DNA from: Streptomyces ficellus
GTDB lineage: Bacteria > Actinomycetota > Actinomycetes > Streptomycetales > Streptomycetaceae
Direction: 5' to 3'
Assembly (NCBI RefSeq): GCF_009739905.1
Contig: NZ_CP034279.1
Location: 7,006,001 to 7,070,000 of the forward strand
DNA: 64,000 nt
Below the pieces are notes generated by a model. The model searched no databases. It had not been told where the DNA came from and was given only the letters and a program-made list of their open reading frames with translations. A program made the position numbers and the translations under genes. Below, piece by piece: positions 24,813 through 35,100 of this stretch. How positions within the stretch are numbered: the first letter of the stretch is position 1; each line of letters starts with the position of its first letter.

Positions 24813-25058
24813 CCCGGCGCACCCGGGGCGAGCCCTGCCCCTGCGCGAAGCCGGGCCCGGCGCGCGCTTCCGTCAGCCCGCCGGCCGGCCAGGCCGGTTC
24901 GCCGCCGTGCGCGCGCCGGCGCCGTACGCGCGCCGGGGCAGTGCGTCTGCCAGGGGTCGGCGGCCCGGGCCGCGCGGAGCCGGGACCGCCGGGAGATGCC
25001 TACGGGGCGGGCGGCGCCCACCGTGTGAGGAGGCCGCCCACGACGTGCTGTGGAGCCG

Positions 25059-26099
25059 TCAGTTCATCAGCAGCAGACGGGTGTTCGGCACGAGCTTGCG
25101 GTTCACACTCGTGCTCTGCACGAAGATGGTGTAGTCGTCGTTGTGGTCGGGCTTGATGCGCACCTCCACGTCCGGCAGGCCGAGCAGGGCCCGGGCCTCG
25201 GGTCCCGTGAAGACACGGTCGGTCGCCTTCTCCAGGACCGCGATCTGCTTCTGTGCCTGGATCTTCTCCAGCTTGCTGAGCTGGTAGAAGGCGCCGCCCG
25301 TGCGGTAGGTGTGGCCGGACTCGGTGACCCATTCGCGGATCGCGGCCGCCCGGGTCACCGGGATCAGGTGGTACTGCGACGGTTCCACGGGGGTGAGGCC
25401 GGCCGCGGCGACGGTGTCCTTGTTCACCGCTTCCGCGCCGGTGGAGAACACGGCCCGCGAGCCACGGATGCCCTGGGTGCGGCCGACCATGAACTTCTCG
25501 GTGGCCTGCTGGATGACCTGCCCGGCCTCTTCGAGGCCCTGTGTGCTGGTGGCGTCCCAGATGGCGATGTTCTCCTTCGGGAAGCCGTACTGCGTGGCTT
25601 CGCGCTTGCCCATCTGGTCCGGCACGAGAACGGCCAGCGTCCAGTTGTCCTTCTGTGTGTCGATCATCTCGGCCACGGCCGCGACCAGTTCACGCGGGCT
25701 GCGGCGGGAGGCGTCGGGGCAGCGGTGACTCGCGTTCTCCTGACCGTCCGTGAGTATGAACGTCAGGAAGCTGTGGTCACCGTACAGTTGCGCCGTCTGC
25801 GCCAGCTCCCGCTGCGACTTCAGCGCGGCCGCCAGCAGGGCCGTCATCCCGCCGGCCCGGTACAACTGCTTCAGGGACGGCATCCGCAGCACGTCCTTGT
25901 CGTAGATGACGCACTCCACCGTGTCCGCGAAGACGTACACCGTCACGCGGGTCTCCTGGTCCAGCTCCCTCGACCGGCGGGCCAGATAGGCGATCTGCTG
26001 GTCGGCGACCTCGACCACCTTGCGGCTCAGGTGCGACATGGACGAGCTGGCATCCAGCACCAGGGCAACGTGGTTGATGTAATTCTGGACAGCGGACAT
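25059..26099 (-). CDS. VWA-domain protein
   Basis: A 346-residue protein whose first 200 residues are a von Willebrand A domain: the MIDAS motif is HVALVLDASSSMSHLS at residue 9, with FILTDGQENASH near 118. A second part (from about 210) has no named domain; it includes FSTGAEAVNKDTVAAAGL, GHTYRTGGAFYQLSKLEKIQ and ends with beta-strands (VEVRIKPDHNDDYTIFVQST). No signal peptide or membrane helix is present, so it is probably a cytoplasmic metal-dependent scaffold. It starts at the ATG at 26099 after GAGGGGGAAA. It is divergent from the geranylgeranyl-reductase-like gene. Confidence 0.85.
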   Translation of the reverse strand: MSAVQNYINHVALVLDASSSMSHLSRKVVEVADQQIAYLARRSRELDQETRVTVYVFADTVECVIYDKDVLRMPSLKQLYRAGGMTALLAAALKSQRELAQTAQLYGDHSFLTFILTDGQENASHRCPDASRRSPRELVAAVAEMIDTQKDNWTLAVLVPDQMGKREATQYGFPKENIAIWDATSTQGLEEAGQVIQQATEKFMVGRTQGIRGSRAVFSTGAEAVNKDTVAAAGLTPVEPSQYHLIPVTRAAAIREWVTESGHTYRTGGAFYQLSKLEKIQAQKQIAVLEKATDRVFTGPEARALLGLPDVEVRIKPDHNDDYTIFVQSTSVNRKLVPNTRLLLMN

Positions 26100-26245
26100 G
26101 ACGGATTTCCCCCTCTTTCCGATTGGATGCTTCCAGCCTCTCACCCACCACTGACAATCGATCTTGGATCCGCTCAGGGGCGGACACCTCACCCGACCGC
26201 TGCGTCGGCGAGTACCCGGCCCGGCCGCACGGGCATAGTGGTCGG

Positions 26246-27613
26246 GTGAGCACACAGAGCGACGATGAAGGCATGGGCGCGGCCGACGGCCCGAGCAGCC
26301 CCGGGGACACCCACCAGGACGGAGGGGAGGCGCAGGTCCTGGTGGTCGGCGCCGGTCCCGCCGGGTCCGCCGCCGCGCTGCACCTGGCCCGGGCGGGCGT
26401 GGAGGTCGTGCTGCTGGAGAAGAGCGGCTTCCCCCGGGACAAGGTGTGCGGGGACGGGCTGACACCGCGCGGCGTGCACCAGCTGATCCGTATGGGTATC
26501 GACGTCAACGCCCCCGGGTGGACGCGCAATCGGGGGATGCGCTGGGTGTGCTCGGGCCGGCAGGTCGAGATCGACTGGCCCCGCCTGGGCAGCCACCCCG
26601 ACTTCGGGCTCACCCGCAGCCGCCACGACTTCGACGACCTCCTCGCCGCTCACGCCGTCGGCGCCGGGGCGCGGCTGCACACCGGGGTGAGGGTGACGGC
26701 TCCGCTGACCGACCGGGCCGGCCGGATCACCGGTGTGACGGGTGTGGCAGGACCCGAGAAGCGGCCCGTCCGGTACCGGGCGCCCCTGGTGGTCGCCGCG
26801 GACGGCGCCTCCGCCCGTACCGCCGTCCTGATGGGACTGGAACGGGACCCCACCCGCACCGTCGCCACCGCCGCCCGGCGCTACTACCGGAGCGAGGCCC
26901 GCTCCCAGGACCCGTACCTCGAGCTGTGGGCCGACCTCCTGTGCAGCAGGACCGGCCGCGACCTGCCCGGCTACGGGTGGGTCTTCCCGCTCGGCGACGG
27001 CCGGATCAATGTCGGGCTCGGCGCCATGCCGCACCGCAGCCGTGGCGCGGTGGACCTGCGGGCGACCATGGACCAGTGGCTGACCCGCCTCCCGCAGGAC
27101 TGGGGCGTGGGGGAGGAGACCGCGACCTGTCCCCTGCGCAGCGCCGCCCTGCCGATGGGGTTCAACCGGCACCCGCAGTACCACCGCGGCCTGCTCCTCG
27201 TCGGGGACAGCGCCGGCATGGTCAGCCCCTGGAGCGGCGAGGGGATCGGCCAGGCCCTGGAAGCCGCCGAAGCCGCCGCCGAAACCATCGCCCTGGCACT
27301 CGCACGGCCCTCCGGTACCGGACGGGAACACGCCCTGCGGCAGTACCCGGCCGAGATCAACCGGCGCTGGGGGCGCTACTACCGCCTGGGCAACCTCGCC
27401 GGCGACCTCATCCTGGGCCGGTACGGCTACCGCCCGATCCTCCACCCCCGGGTGATGGCGTCACCGCCCCTGCTGCGGACCCTCGCCCGCCTCCTCACCC
27501 ATGTGGCCGACGAGCCGCCCCGCGACACCGTCGACGCCCTGCTCCACACCCTCCTGCGCGCCGTGCCACGCCCCCGCCCCCTCACCCGGCGCACCCCACC
27601 GACCCGGCCGTGA
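26246..27613 (+). CDS. Geranylgeranyl-reductase-family FAD oxidoreductase
   Basis: A 455-residue flavoprotein. The FAD loop VLVVGAGPAGSAAALHLARA is near residue 35, the family PxxKxCGD element appears as FPRDKVCGDGLTPRG, the LVVAADGASARTAVL segment near 200 and VGDSAGMVSPWSGEGIGQAL near 325. Members saturate the isoprenyl side chains of menaquinone or ether lipids, or act as related monooxygenases; the substrate here is uncertain. The GTG at 26246 was chosen because a CATAGT -10-like hexamer sits six bases upstream, consistent with a leaderless mRNA; ATG 26273 is the alternative. Confidence 0.87.
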   Translation: MSTQSDDEGMGAADGPSSPGDTHQDGGEAQVLVVGAGPAGSAAALHLARAGVEVVLLEKSGFPRDKVCGDGLTPRGVHQLIRMGIDVNAPGWTRNRGMRWVCSGRQVEIDWPRLGSHPDFGLTRSRHDFDDLLAAHAVGAGARLHTGVRVTAPLTDRAGRITGVTGVAGPEKRPVRYRAPLVVAADGASARTAVLMGLERDPTRTVATAARRYYRSEARSQDPYLELWADLLCSRTGRDLPGYGWVFPLGDGRINVGLGAMPHRSRGAVDLRATMDQWLTRLPQDWGVGEETATCPLRSAALPMGFNRHPQYHRGLLLVGDSAGMVSPWSGEGIGQALEAAEAAAETIALALARPSGTGREHALRQYPAEINRRWGRYYRLGNLAGDLILGRYGYRPILHPRVMASPPLLRTLARLLTHVADEPPRDTVDALLHTLLRAVPRPRPLTRRTPPTRP

Positions 27614-27630
27614 CGTCCTGGGCGCGGGTC

Positions 27631-28356
27631 TCAGCGCACCCGGCGCGCGCGCAGCACCACGTCGTCGGTGTGGTGGGCACCGGCGCCGCCGTCGGGTGCC
27701 GGACGTGGCCGTTGCTCGTCCACCTCCACCACCCACGCGTCGTCGAGCAGGGCGACGACCGTCGAGGGCCACACGTAGTCGGCCGGGTCGAAGCCGCTCT
27801 CCCGGGCCTGTTCGGCGTCCACGTCCGCGTGATGCACCACCAGCAGTACTCCGCCGGGCGCGACGGCCGCGAGCAGCGCTCGCTCGGCCACGGCGTCGGA
27901 GGTGCGCAGCAAAGCGGGGTACTGCGCGGAAACCAGGTCGAAGGAGGCCGGCGTGAGCGCCGCGTCCGTCAGCGCGGCGTGCACCCAGCGCACGGCGACA
28001 CCGGCGTCCCGCGCATGCCCCGCCGCCCGCTCCAGCGCCACGCCCGACACCTCGAGCGCGGTGACGTCCCAGCCTTCGCGCGCGAGCCAGACGGCGTCCG
28101 CGCCCTCACCGCACCCGACGTCGAGGGCGCGCCCAGGGGCCAGCCCCGCGACCTCGGCCACGAGTGCCCCGTTGGGTTGGCCGCTCCACAACTGCTGCCG
28201 GTCGGCGTAGCGCTTGTCCCACTCCTCCCGCACCGCCGGATCACCGGCGTATCCGTCGACTGTGGAGGGTGCGGAAGGGGTTGAGGGGGTGGAGGAGGCT
28301 GTTGGGGCGGAGGGGGCGTCTGACGCGGGCGCTTCCGCGAAGATGTCGTCGCTCAT
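27631..28356 (-). CDS. Class I SAM-dependent methyltransferase (TehB/thiopurine-like)
   Basis: A 241-residue protein. After a disordered N-terminus rich in Pro/Ser/Thr (SAPTASSTPSTPSAPSTVDG), WDKRYADRQQLWSGQPN and ALVAEVAGLAPGRALDVGCG mark the start of a methyltransferase, with motif I DVGCGEGADAVWLAREGWDV and motif VVHHADVD later. The WSGxPN pattern is typical of small-molecule methyltransferases that handle toxic thiols or tellurite. ATG 28356 gives the natural beginning. It is convergent with the flavoprotein gene, 17 bases away. Confidence 0.87.
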   Translation of the reverse strand: MSDDIFAEAPASDAPSAPTASSTPSTPSAPSTVDGYAGDPAVREEWDKRYADRQQLWSGQPNGALVAEVAGLAPGRALDVGCGEGADAVWLAREGWDVTALEVSGVALERAAGHARDAGVAVRWVHAALTDAALTPASFDLVSAQYPALLRTSDAVAERALLAAVAPGGVLLVVHHADVDAEQARESGFDPADYVWPSTVVALLDDAWVVEVDEQRPRPAPDGGAGAHHTDDVVLRARRVR

Positions 28357-28554
28357 GCGCCCACCGTCGCCCAGCACGTCCCGGAGCACCACTCCTGTTG
28401 CCGGTTCGGCAACAGGCGCCGGGGCGACACGCGCCGGCGCCCGGGTCCCCGGTTGTCAGACCGCGAGCCAGGCGGCCTGGTCCGGGAGCAGGTGACCGTC
28501 GTCCGGCGGAGCGCGTGAGCCTCCTGACAACCCGTCAGGGAGCCCGTACGTTCG

Positions 28555-29769
28555 TCACCCGTACCCTGGCACGGTGTACGACGGCCGGTCCGCTCCGGGC
28601 GCCTCCCGGCGTGCGATCAGACGGTAGGCGTTGGCCAGCCCCAGCCGGCCGGTGAGTGGTCCGGCCACCACCCGGTCCAGGAGGGTGGCGGCCAGCAGCA
28701 GAGGAACTCCGGCCAGCAGAGTGGCGCTGCGCATCGCGCGGTGCGCCGCTCCGGGCGGTTCCGGGAGCCAGGGCAGGTCCTCGCGGGGTGCCAGGGCGTC
28801 CAGGGCGAGCCAGGCCGCCGCGACCAGGTCCACCGCGTCGTGCGCCTCGGCGTGCTCCTCCGCCAGGACCGTGAAACCCTTCTCGGCCAGCCGGCGGCTC
28901 ATGTTGGCCACCGGGGCCATGTGCAGGTGCTGCGGCTGGAGCCAGGGGAGCCACCAGCGGCCCAGCATCCGGGCGTAGCGGCTCTCCGGGTCCGGCACGT
29001 CGATCACCAGCAGACCTCCTGGCCGCAGCACCGCGTACGCCGCGTCCAGCTCCTCCTGCGGGTCGGTCGCGTGCTCCAGGTAGTGGAACATGCTCACCAC
29101 GTCGTACGACCCGGGCCGGCGCACCGCCAGGTCCGTGAACGTCCCGCGGTGCCCATGACGCACCCGCCCCGCCCGCTGGGCGAGTTGGGCGCCGTCGGAG
29201 CGGTCGAGGCCGTCGAAGACCACGCCGGGCAGTGTCCTGCCGGCGCTCGCGCAGAAGTGCCCGTGCCCCGTGCCCACGTCGAGCCACTCCGCCGGCCCGG
29301 TCGGGCCGGCCAGGTGGGGGCGTACCGACTCCGCCCGGCGCCGGTAGGACGCGGTACGACCGGCGAACACCCCGCCCAGGCGCTCCTCGCCCAGACCGTC
29401 GTAGAAGTCCCGGTAGTAGAAGGCGAGTCCGCGCTCGCTGAGCCGGGGGTTCTGGAAGACGTGTCCGCAGTCGTGGCAGCGGTCCAGCGCGAACTCACCC
29501 GGCTTGTGCTGCAGGAGGTCGGTGGTGCGCAGCCAGCCGCCGAGCCGCGCCGAGCCGCACCAGGGACACCGGTGCTGCCGGGCCTCGAAGAAGACACCGG
29601 TGCCGTCCGCGAGTTCCCGCTGGTACGCCGCGCGCAGCACGGCCATCCGCGCGGCACGCTCCCGGCGTCTCGCCCGCCCCGTCCGCCCCGCCGGCTCCGG
29701 TCGCCCCGTGGCGGGAGACTCCGCCGGGTCACCGGATCCGCCGAGGTTTGCGCGCGGTGCGGTGCTCAT
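28555..29769 (-). CDS. Zinc-ribbon class I methyltransferase, last gene of the PKS operon
   Basis: A 404-residue tailoring methyltransferase. A basic N-terminus leads to a zinc-ribbon-like pair of CxxC motifs, HRCPWCGSARLGG and DRCHDCGHVFQNP, at about residues 67 and 95. The SAM domain follows: WLDVGTGHGHFCASAG near 165, VVSMFHYLEHATDP near 222 and AVLRPGGLLVIDVPDPESRY near 245. The C-terminal 100 residues include a hydrophobic helix (LLAGVPLLLAATLLDRVVAG) that may attach it to membrane or lipid substrate. Its ATG overlaps the glycosyltransferase stop (ATGA), so it is part of the same operon; a sugar or the acyl product is the likely acceptor. Confidence 0.88.
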   Translation of the reverse strand: MSTAPRANLGGSGDPAESPATGRPEPAGRTGRARRRERAARMAVLRAAYQRELADGTGVFFEARQHRCPWCGSARLGGWLRTTDLLQHKPGEFALDRCHDCGHVFQNPRLSERGLAFYYRDFYDGLGEERLGGVFAGRTASYRRRAESVRPHLAGPTGPAEWLDVGTGHGHFCASAGRTLPGVVFDGLDRSDGAQLAQRAGRVRHGHRGTFTDLAVRRPGSYDVVSMFHYLEHATDPQEELDAAYAVLRPGGLLVIDVPDPESRYARMLGRWWLPWLQPQHLHMAPVANMSRRLAEKGFTVLAEEHAEAHDAVDLVAAAWLALDALAPREDLPWLPEPPGAAHRAMRSATLLAGVPLLLAATLLDRVVAGPLTGRLGLANAYRLIARREAPGADRPSYTVPGYG

Positions 29770-31001
29770 ACCTGGTCCTCCTGCCGTGCCAGCCGTTCGA
29801 GATGGTCCGCCGCGGCGCTCGCGCCCCCCGCCGCACGGAAGGCCGCGGAGACCTTCGCGGCGGCCGCCCGGACGTACGGCTCGTCCAGTACGGTGTCCAG
29901 CGCCTTGCCGATGACGGGGGCGGTGGCCCGCCCGAAGCGGATCCGCACCCCCGCCCCGGCGTCCGCCACTTGTGCGGCTATCACCGGCTGATCGTCCCGG
30001 ATCGGCGCCACGACCAGGGGTACGCCGTGCCACAGCGCCTCGCACACCGTGTTGTGACCCGCGTGGCACACCACCGCAGCGGCGCGCTCCAGCAGGTCGA
30101 GCTGCGGGAGGAGGGGCACCGCGATGACGTCGTCCGAATCGTCCGTACGCCCGCCGCCGAGCGCGCCCTCCGGGTCGGCCACCACGGCCTGTACCCGCCC
30201 GGCCCGGGCCCGTACGGCGTGCGCCGCCTCCACGAGGAACCGCCTCCCCGCGTCGGCGTTCGCGGTCCCGAGCGTCACCAGCACCAGGGACCGGCCCGGG
30301 TCCAGCCGGTGCCAGGGGAACGCGGCGAGGCGCGGCCGGGCGGCCAGCGAAGGGCCGACCCAGCGGATCCGGTCGCCCCCGCGTGCGGCAGGCCCGGCCA
30401 GTTCGGGCGTGGTGAACGCGAGCACGAGGTGCGGGGAGAACCGGGGGTCGCCGGTGCCGCCCGGGCGCCCGATGCGGTCGCGGAGGTCGCGCAGCAGCCT
30501 GTCGTTCCAGGCTGCGACCCGTGGCATCGAGGCGAGCGCGTCCGCGAACTCCGCCGAGGTCGTCGCCGACGTGGCCCACGGCAGGCCCGAAGCCTCGGCC
30601 ACCAGCGCTCCGGCGAGGGCCTGCTGGTCGGCGACGACCACGTCCGGCCGCAGGGCGTCGACCGCCCGCCGCACCCCGGGCGCCATCGCCTCGGCGAGCG
30701 GGACCAGGAAACGCTCCCACAGGAAGCGCAGCGCCTCTGGACCGCGCAGGTCCGGCGACCGCACGGCCTCCGGCGCCGGCGCCGACTCCGGGCCGACCGG
30801 CTGACCCGAGTCTTCGGGTCCTCCCGGTCCTCCCGACCCGCACGGATGGACCGTCGCGTCCGGCCCGGCCAGACGGCGGACGAGCGCGGGTTCACCCGCC
30901 CAGGCCACCCGGTGGCCACGGGAGGTGAGCGCGGACGCCACCCCGACGAGCGGGTTGATGTGCCCGACCAGTGGCGGCACCACGAACAGGAAGGAACTCA
31001 C
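29766..31001 (-). CDS. GT1-family (MGT-type) glycosyltransferase
   Basis: A 411-residue GT-B glycosyltransferase. The N-terminal acceptor domain starts MSSFLFVVPPLVGHINPLVG; the donor domain carries LVLVTLGTANADAGRRF and the family signature HAGHNTVCEALWHGVPLVV followed by PIRDDQPVIAAQV, where the conserved Asp-Gln contacts the sugar. A Gly/Pro/Glu-rich insertion at about residues 55-80 is unusual. It resembles enzymes that glycosylate macrolides, carotenoids or lipids, so the polyketide product is probably a glycoside. Both ends overlap neighbours by four bases, hence tight translational coupling. Confidence 0.9.
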   Translation of the reverse strand: MSSFLFVVPPLVGHINPLVGVASALTSRGHRVAWAGEPALVRRLAGPDATVHPCGSGGPGGPEDSGQPVGPESAPAPEAVRSPDLRGPEALRFLWERFLVPLAEAMAPGVRRAVDALRPDVVVADQQALAGALVAEASGLPWATSATTSAEFADALASMPRVAAWNDRLLRDLRDRIGRPGGTGDPRFSPHLVLAFTTPELAGPAARGGDRIRWVGPSLAARPRLAAFPWHRLDPGRSLVLVTLGTANADAGRRFLVEAAHAVRARAGRVQAVVADPEGALGGGRTDDSDDVIAVPLLPQLDLLERAAAVVCHAGHNTVCEALWHGVPLVVAPIRDDQPVIAAQVADAGAGVRIRFGRATAPVIGKALDTVLDEPYVRAAAAKVSAAFRAAGGASAAADHLERLARQEDQV

Positions 31002-31867
31002 CGCGAGCCCACCTCCGGCCCGGTCAGGCAGCCGGACACGGTCGGTGCCGGCTGCTCCGCGCGCCGCGTTCCCGGCGGGACGTGCCGGCCGACCCAGTCG
31101 AGCACCGCGTCCCGTACGCGTCCGGGCGCCTCCACCAGCACCGAGTGCCGCAGGCCCGGCACCACCTCGGTGGTGCAGCGCGGCAGCAGCGCGCGCAGCC
31201 GGGGCGCCTGTTCGGCGAGGTCCGACTCGGCCCCGTACAGCGCGAGGACGGGACAGCGGATGGCGCGGATCTGCGCGTCGTCGAGCACCGGACTGGCCGG
31301 GATGTCCCGGGCGATGGTGGTGTCCCTGACCAGCCGCCCGGCGGACTTGGCCAGGCGGGCGGTGTGGTCACCCTGGTGAGCGGCGATCCAGTCCAGCGCG
31401 GCGCTCTCGTCGCGGCTCATCTCATGGTGGACCCGCTCCAGCAGCCGGGCCAGTTTGGCCGCCCACGCGGCCGTGGCGGGCTCCGACTCGACGACCACCA
31501 GGCTCGCCACCGCGTCCGGGCGCCGCAGGGCGTACGCGAAGGCGACCGTCCCGCCGTAGGAGTTGCCCACCAGATGGACCGGCCCGGGGACGTCGAGCGC
31601 GGTGAGCAGGGCGTCCAGGTCGTCGGTGAAGGCGTCGAGCCCGTATCCGGACGCGGGACGTGCGCTGCGGCCGTGTCCCCGGTGGTCGTACATGACCACG
31701 TCCAGCCCGGCGGCCGCGAAGGCCGGGGCAACGGTGAAGTAGTAGCTCGCCAGGCTGTCGGTGAGCAGGCCGTGGACCAGCACCACGGTGGCCCGTGCCG
31801 GACCGCCGTCCGCGGGCGAGAGGCGCTGCACGTGCAGCCGGACGCGGCCGGTGTCCACGACGGTCAT
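30998..31867 (-). CDS. Alpha/beta hydrolase in the PKS operon (likely release or editing thioesterase)
   Basis: A 289-residue alpha/beta hydrolase. VVLVHGLLTDSLASYYF gives the oxyanion loop, YDHRGHGRS the conserved strand, LVGNSYGGTVAFAYAL the nucleophile serine, LYGAESDLAEQ the acid region and LRHSVLVEAP the catalytic histidine. It sits directly after the free ACP gene and before the glycosyltransferase gene with four-base overlaps at both ends. No other thioesterase domain is present in the giant synthases, so this protein is the best candidate for chain release, by hydrolysis or transfer. Confidence 0.87.
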   Translation of the reverse strand: MTVVDTGRVRLHVQRLSPADGGPARATVVLVHGLLTDSLASYYFTVAPAFAAAGLDVVMYDHRGHGRSARPASGYGLDAFTDDLDALLTALDVPGPVHLVGNSYGGTVAFAYALRRPDAVASLVVVESEPATAAWAAKLARLLERVHHEMSRDESAALDWIAAHQGDHTARLAKSAGRLVRDTTIARDIPASPVLDDAQIRAIRCPVLALYGAESDLAEQAPRLRALLPRCTTEVVPGLRHSVLVEAPGRVRDAVLDWVGRHVPPGTRRAEQPAPTVSGCLTGPEVGSR

Positions 31868-32196
31868 CGGGGCCGCGCCGCGTCCGGGGCCTTGAGGCAG
31901 AGGCAGATGTGCTCGACCAGCCGGCCCACGTCCAGCTCGATGATCTCCTCCAGCTCCATGTCCGCCACGAACTCGGCGAAGTTGACCGCCCGGCCGTAGC
32001 GCTCCTCCAGCAGCCCGGCGAGCGTGACCAGGTCGATGCTCTCCAGTTCGAGGTCCCTGCCGAAGCGGGTCCTCATCGTGACCTCGCCCTCCTGCAACGC
32101 GTATCCCCCCAGCACCTGCTGGATCATGTCGGTGAGTTCCGCGAGCACCTCCGCCTCGTCGGCGCCCTCGGACACGCCGGGCCGGCTGGTCGTCAC
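31864..32196 (-). CDS. Stand-alone acyl carrier protein
   Basis: A 110-residue ACP. FGRDLELESIDLVTLAGLLE carries the phosphopantetheine serine in ESID, and the flanking helices (VLAELTDMIQQVLGGYAL; LEEIIELDVGRLVEHI) complete the four-helix fold. The GTG start overlaps the stop of the KS-AT-DH-PPTase gene (GTGA). The PPTase domain fused to that synthase is the natural activating enzyme. The role could be to receive the finished chain or to present a starter; the giant synthase has only one internal ACP, so a second carrier may be needed. Confidence 0.9.
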   Translation of the reverse strand: MTTSRPGVSEGADEAEVLAELTDMIQQVLGGYALQEGEVTMRTRFGRDLELESIDLVTLAGLLEERYGRAVNFAEFVADMELEEIIELDVGRLVEHICLCLKAPDAARPR

Positions 32197-35100
32197 GACT
32201 CGTCCCCCTCGTCATGGTCGGTGCCCGGGCCCGGCGGTTCCGGATCCGGGCCGGTCGTCCACGCCACCACGTACGCGCGCGGTGGCAGTCCCGGCGGATT
32301 GGCGACCTCTGCGCAACGGACCTGGTACACCCGAGCCGGTGCGTCCGTCGCGTGCGCTGCGTATGCCGCGTGCGCCGCGTCCGGAACGTCATGTACGTCC
32401 GGCACGTCCGGTGTGCGCGGCCGCTGGACGCGGACCGTCAGCCGGTCCGGCTCCGCCGCCGTCACCGCGAAGTCCCTGGGCCGGCCCGCGAAGCCGGTGC
32501 CCTCCGCCTTGGCGACGGCCTCCTTGGCCGCCCAGAAACGGGTGAACCACAGCTCGGGCGGCTCGCCCGAGTCGGCCTGACACACTGCCAGGAGCGAGCG
32601 CTCGTCCTCGCCGAGCGCGGTGGCGACGGTGGCCTCGTCCGGCACGGTGATCTCCTCGATGTCGATCCCCGGCCCCGTCCGGTACGCCCGAGCGTCGCCC
32701 CCACCCGTCCCCTCCGGCGGTCGCGCCGGACGGACCAGGGCGACACCGGCCTCGGCGCGGTGCGCCAGCGACACCTCCAGCGGAGGCAGCGTACGGCCGT
32801 GCCTGCCGGTGACCCCGGGCCGTCCCGACGGCTCGTTGACGACCATGAGTTCGGCCGGGAAGACCGGCCCCTCCCCGGCGTCCCACAGCAGGCGGCGCAC
32901 GGCGTCCTTCGCGGCGATCCGGCCCAGCAGCCACTGCCGGCGGCCGCGCGGCGGCCTGGCGGCGTACGCGGCACGCTCCGGTCCGCCCAGCGCGTTGCGC
33001 ATGATCAGCTCCCGCGAGGCCAGGTCGGGCCAGCGTTCGAACACCAGGGACCAGCCACCCGGCCCGGTCACCGACAGGGTGTTGCGCTCGGGGAAGCGTT
33101 CCACGGGCCGGGTGTGCGGATCGTTGTCGAAGCGCCGGTCCTGCCAGCCGGACAGTTCCGCCCACACCCGGCCGGCCACGGTGAGGACCGCATCGGCCTC
33201 CAGGACCGTGTCCGTCAGGGACACGATCCGCACCAGGCACTCCACCGGCGTGCCGGGCCGCGGGTGCGGGCCGAAGAAGCGCATCCGCCGCATCCGCACC
33301 GGAAACACAACGGTCCTGTCGGCGCGGGTCGCCATGATCCAGTAACCGAGGACTTGGCCGACGTTGTCCAGCAGCGCGCCGGGAGCGGGCGGAGTGGTGA
33401 GGGTCGCGCGCACGTGCCGGTCGCCGATCGCGGAGAGGCTGGTCATGCCCTGGAAGGCCGGGCCGTGGAACATCCAGCGTTCGCGGTAGACCTGTTCGGC
33501 CGTGTGGTCGGGCACCCGCTCCGACGAGGGGTCCGGCGGCGCCGGCGGCAGCGGCGCCCCGGGGTGGCGGGCGGCCAGCTCCACCACCGCGCGCGCGTGC
33601 GGACCGAACGACACCGCCACCCGGTCCGGCGCGCACCGGGTGACGGCGACCGGGACGGCCACCGGCTCGGCCGCGGTCAGCCACCGGTCGAAGCACGCGT
33701 CGTGCACCGCCACGGCCACCTGCCCGGGTACGGCCCGTTCCGCCGCCGCCATCAGGTGCGCCACGATCGTCGTCGCCGGCACCACCGGCCAACGGTCCGT
33801 GACGTCCGGCCAGTTCGCCCGCTGCGGAAAGAAGCAGTGGTCCAGCAGATACGGCATGTCCTCCACCGCGACGCGCACCGTCTCGTGCCGCGTGGGGCCT
33901 CCGTCCGGCCGGACCGCCGCCGCCCCGTTCCCGGGACGCGCGGCGGGCGCGGCAGGCTCGGGCCCCGGCGGCACCAGCGCCATCCGGCCCGGCCCGTCGC
34001 GCCGGTCGTGCCCGTGGGCGAGCGGCGTAGGTGTTCCTGTCGGTTGGTGTACGGGCACGCTCGACCGCGCGGCGGCGAGCAGCGTGGCGGCGGCCTGCGC
34101 GGTCTCCTCCAGCAGTGCCGCCAACTCCGCCGCGACGGGACCGGTGGCCGCTGCCGGGTGCGCGGGGCCGGCCGGAGGTGTGCCGACGGACACGTGAGCG
34201 GTCCGGTGGACGGTGCCGGGCGTCCCCCCAGGACCCGCAGGTTGAGGCGAGTCACCCGGACCGGCCGCAGGGACGTCGGCAGCCAGGCGGATGGCGTCCG
34301 GCCCGGTGGACACCGCGGCGGGGGAGGGGACCGGTGTCAGGGGCGGACGGGCCGACGGCGGCAGGGTCACCAGTGCGCCGTCCAGGTCGAGCCGGACGGG
34401 ACGCCCCGCCCGCGCCCCGGGCCGCGTGCCGTGAGGCCGGGCACGCCCGGACGCGTCGGCGAACGGGGCCCCCGGCGTGTGGGGCCCTGGGACGCCGGAC
34501 GCGATACCCGACGTGTCGGCTGCCCGCACGCCGGGCGCGTCGGCCGTCGCGACGCCGTACGCGTCCGGAGCCTCGACGGCCCGCGGGCTGGTCGGGGCGC
34601 CGGCCGTCCACAGGGCGGTGGCCGCACGCCGTAGCTGGGCCAGTCCCTCGCGCTGCGCGGAGTTGGCGGCCACCACCAGGTGGTCCCGCCCGGCCAGCGT
34701 GTCCCCCACGAGGGAACCGAGCTGCCCGGGGCCCGCCTGGACGAAGACGCGGAACCCCGCCTCGTACAACGCCTCGGTCAGCCCGCGGAAGCGGACCGGT
34801 TCGAGCAGGTGGCGTACGAACAGCTCCCGGACGCCCGCCTCGTCGTCCGGATACGGCGCCCCCGTCGTGGCGGACCAGACGGGGGTGTGCGGGGTGCGCA
34901 GCGGCAGCCGTTCGGCGGCCTGCCGGAACGGCCCGAGGCACGGCGCGAGCATCGGCGTGTGGAAGCCGGAGCGGAACGGCAGCGTGCGTACCAGTATCCC
35001 CTCGGCGCGCAAACCGGCAGCGAACCGCTCCACCGCCGTGGGCGGTCCGCAGACCATGGACTGGTTGGGCGCGTTGTCGTGCGAGACGACCACATCCGGG

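Noticed and set aside
32214..34634. 806-residue plus-strand frame within the PKS operon
   Set aside because: Antisense to the KS-AT-DH-PPTase gene. Long antisense frames are expected at this GC content, and no motifs are present.
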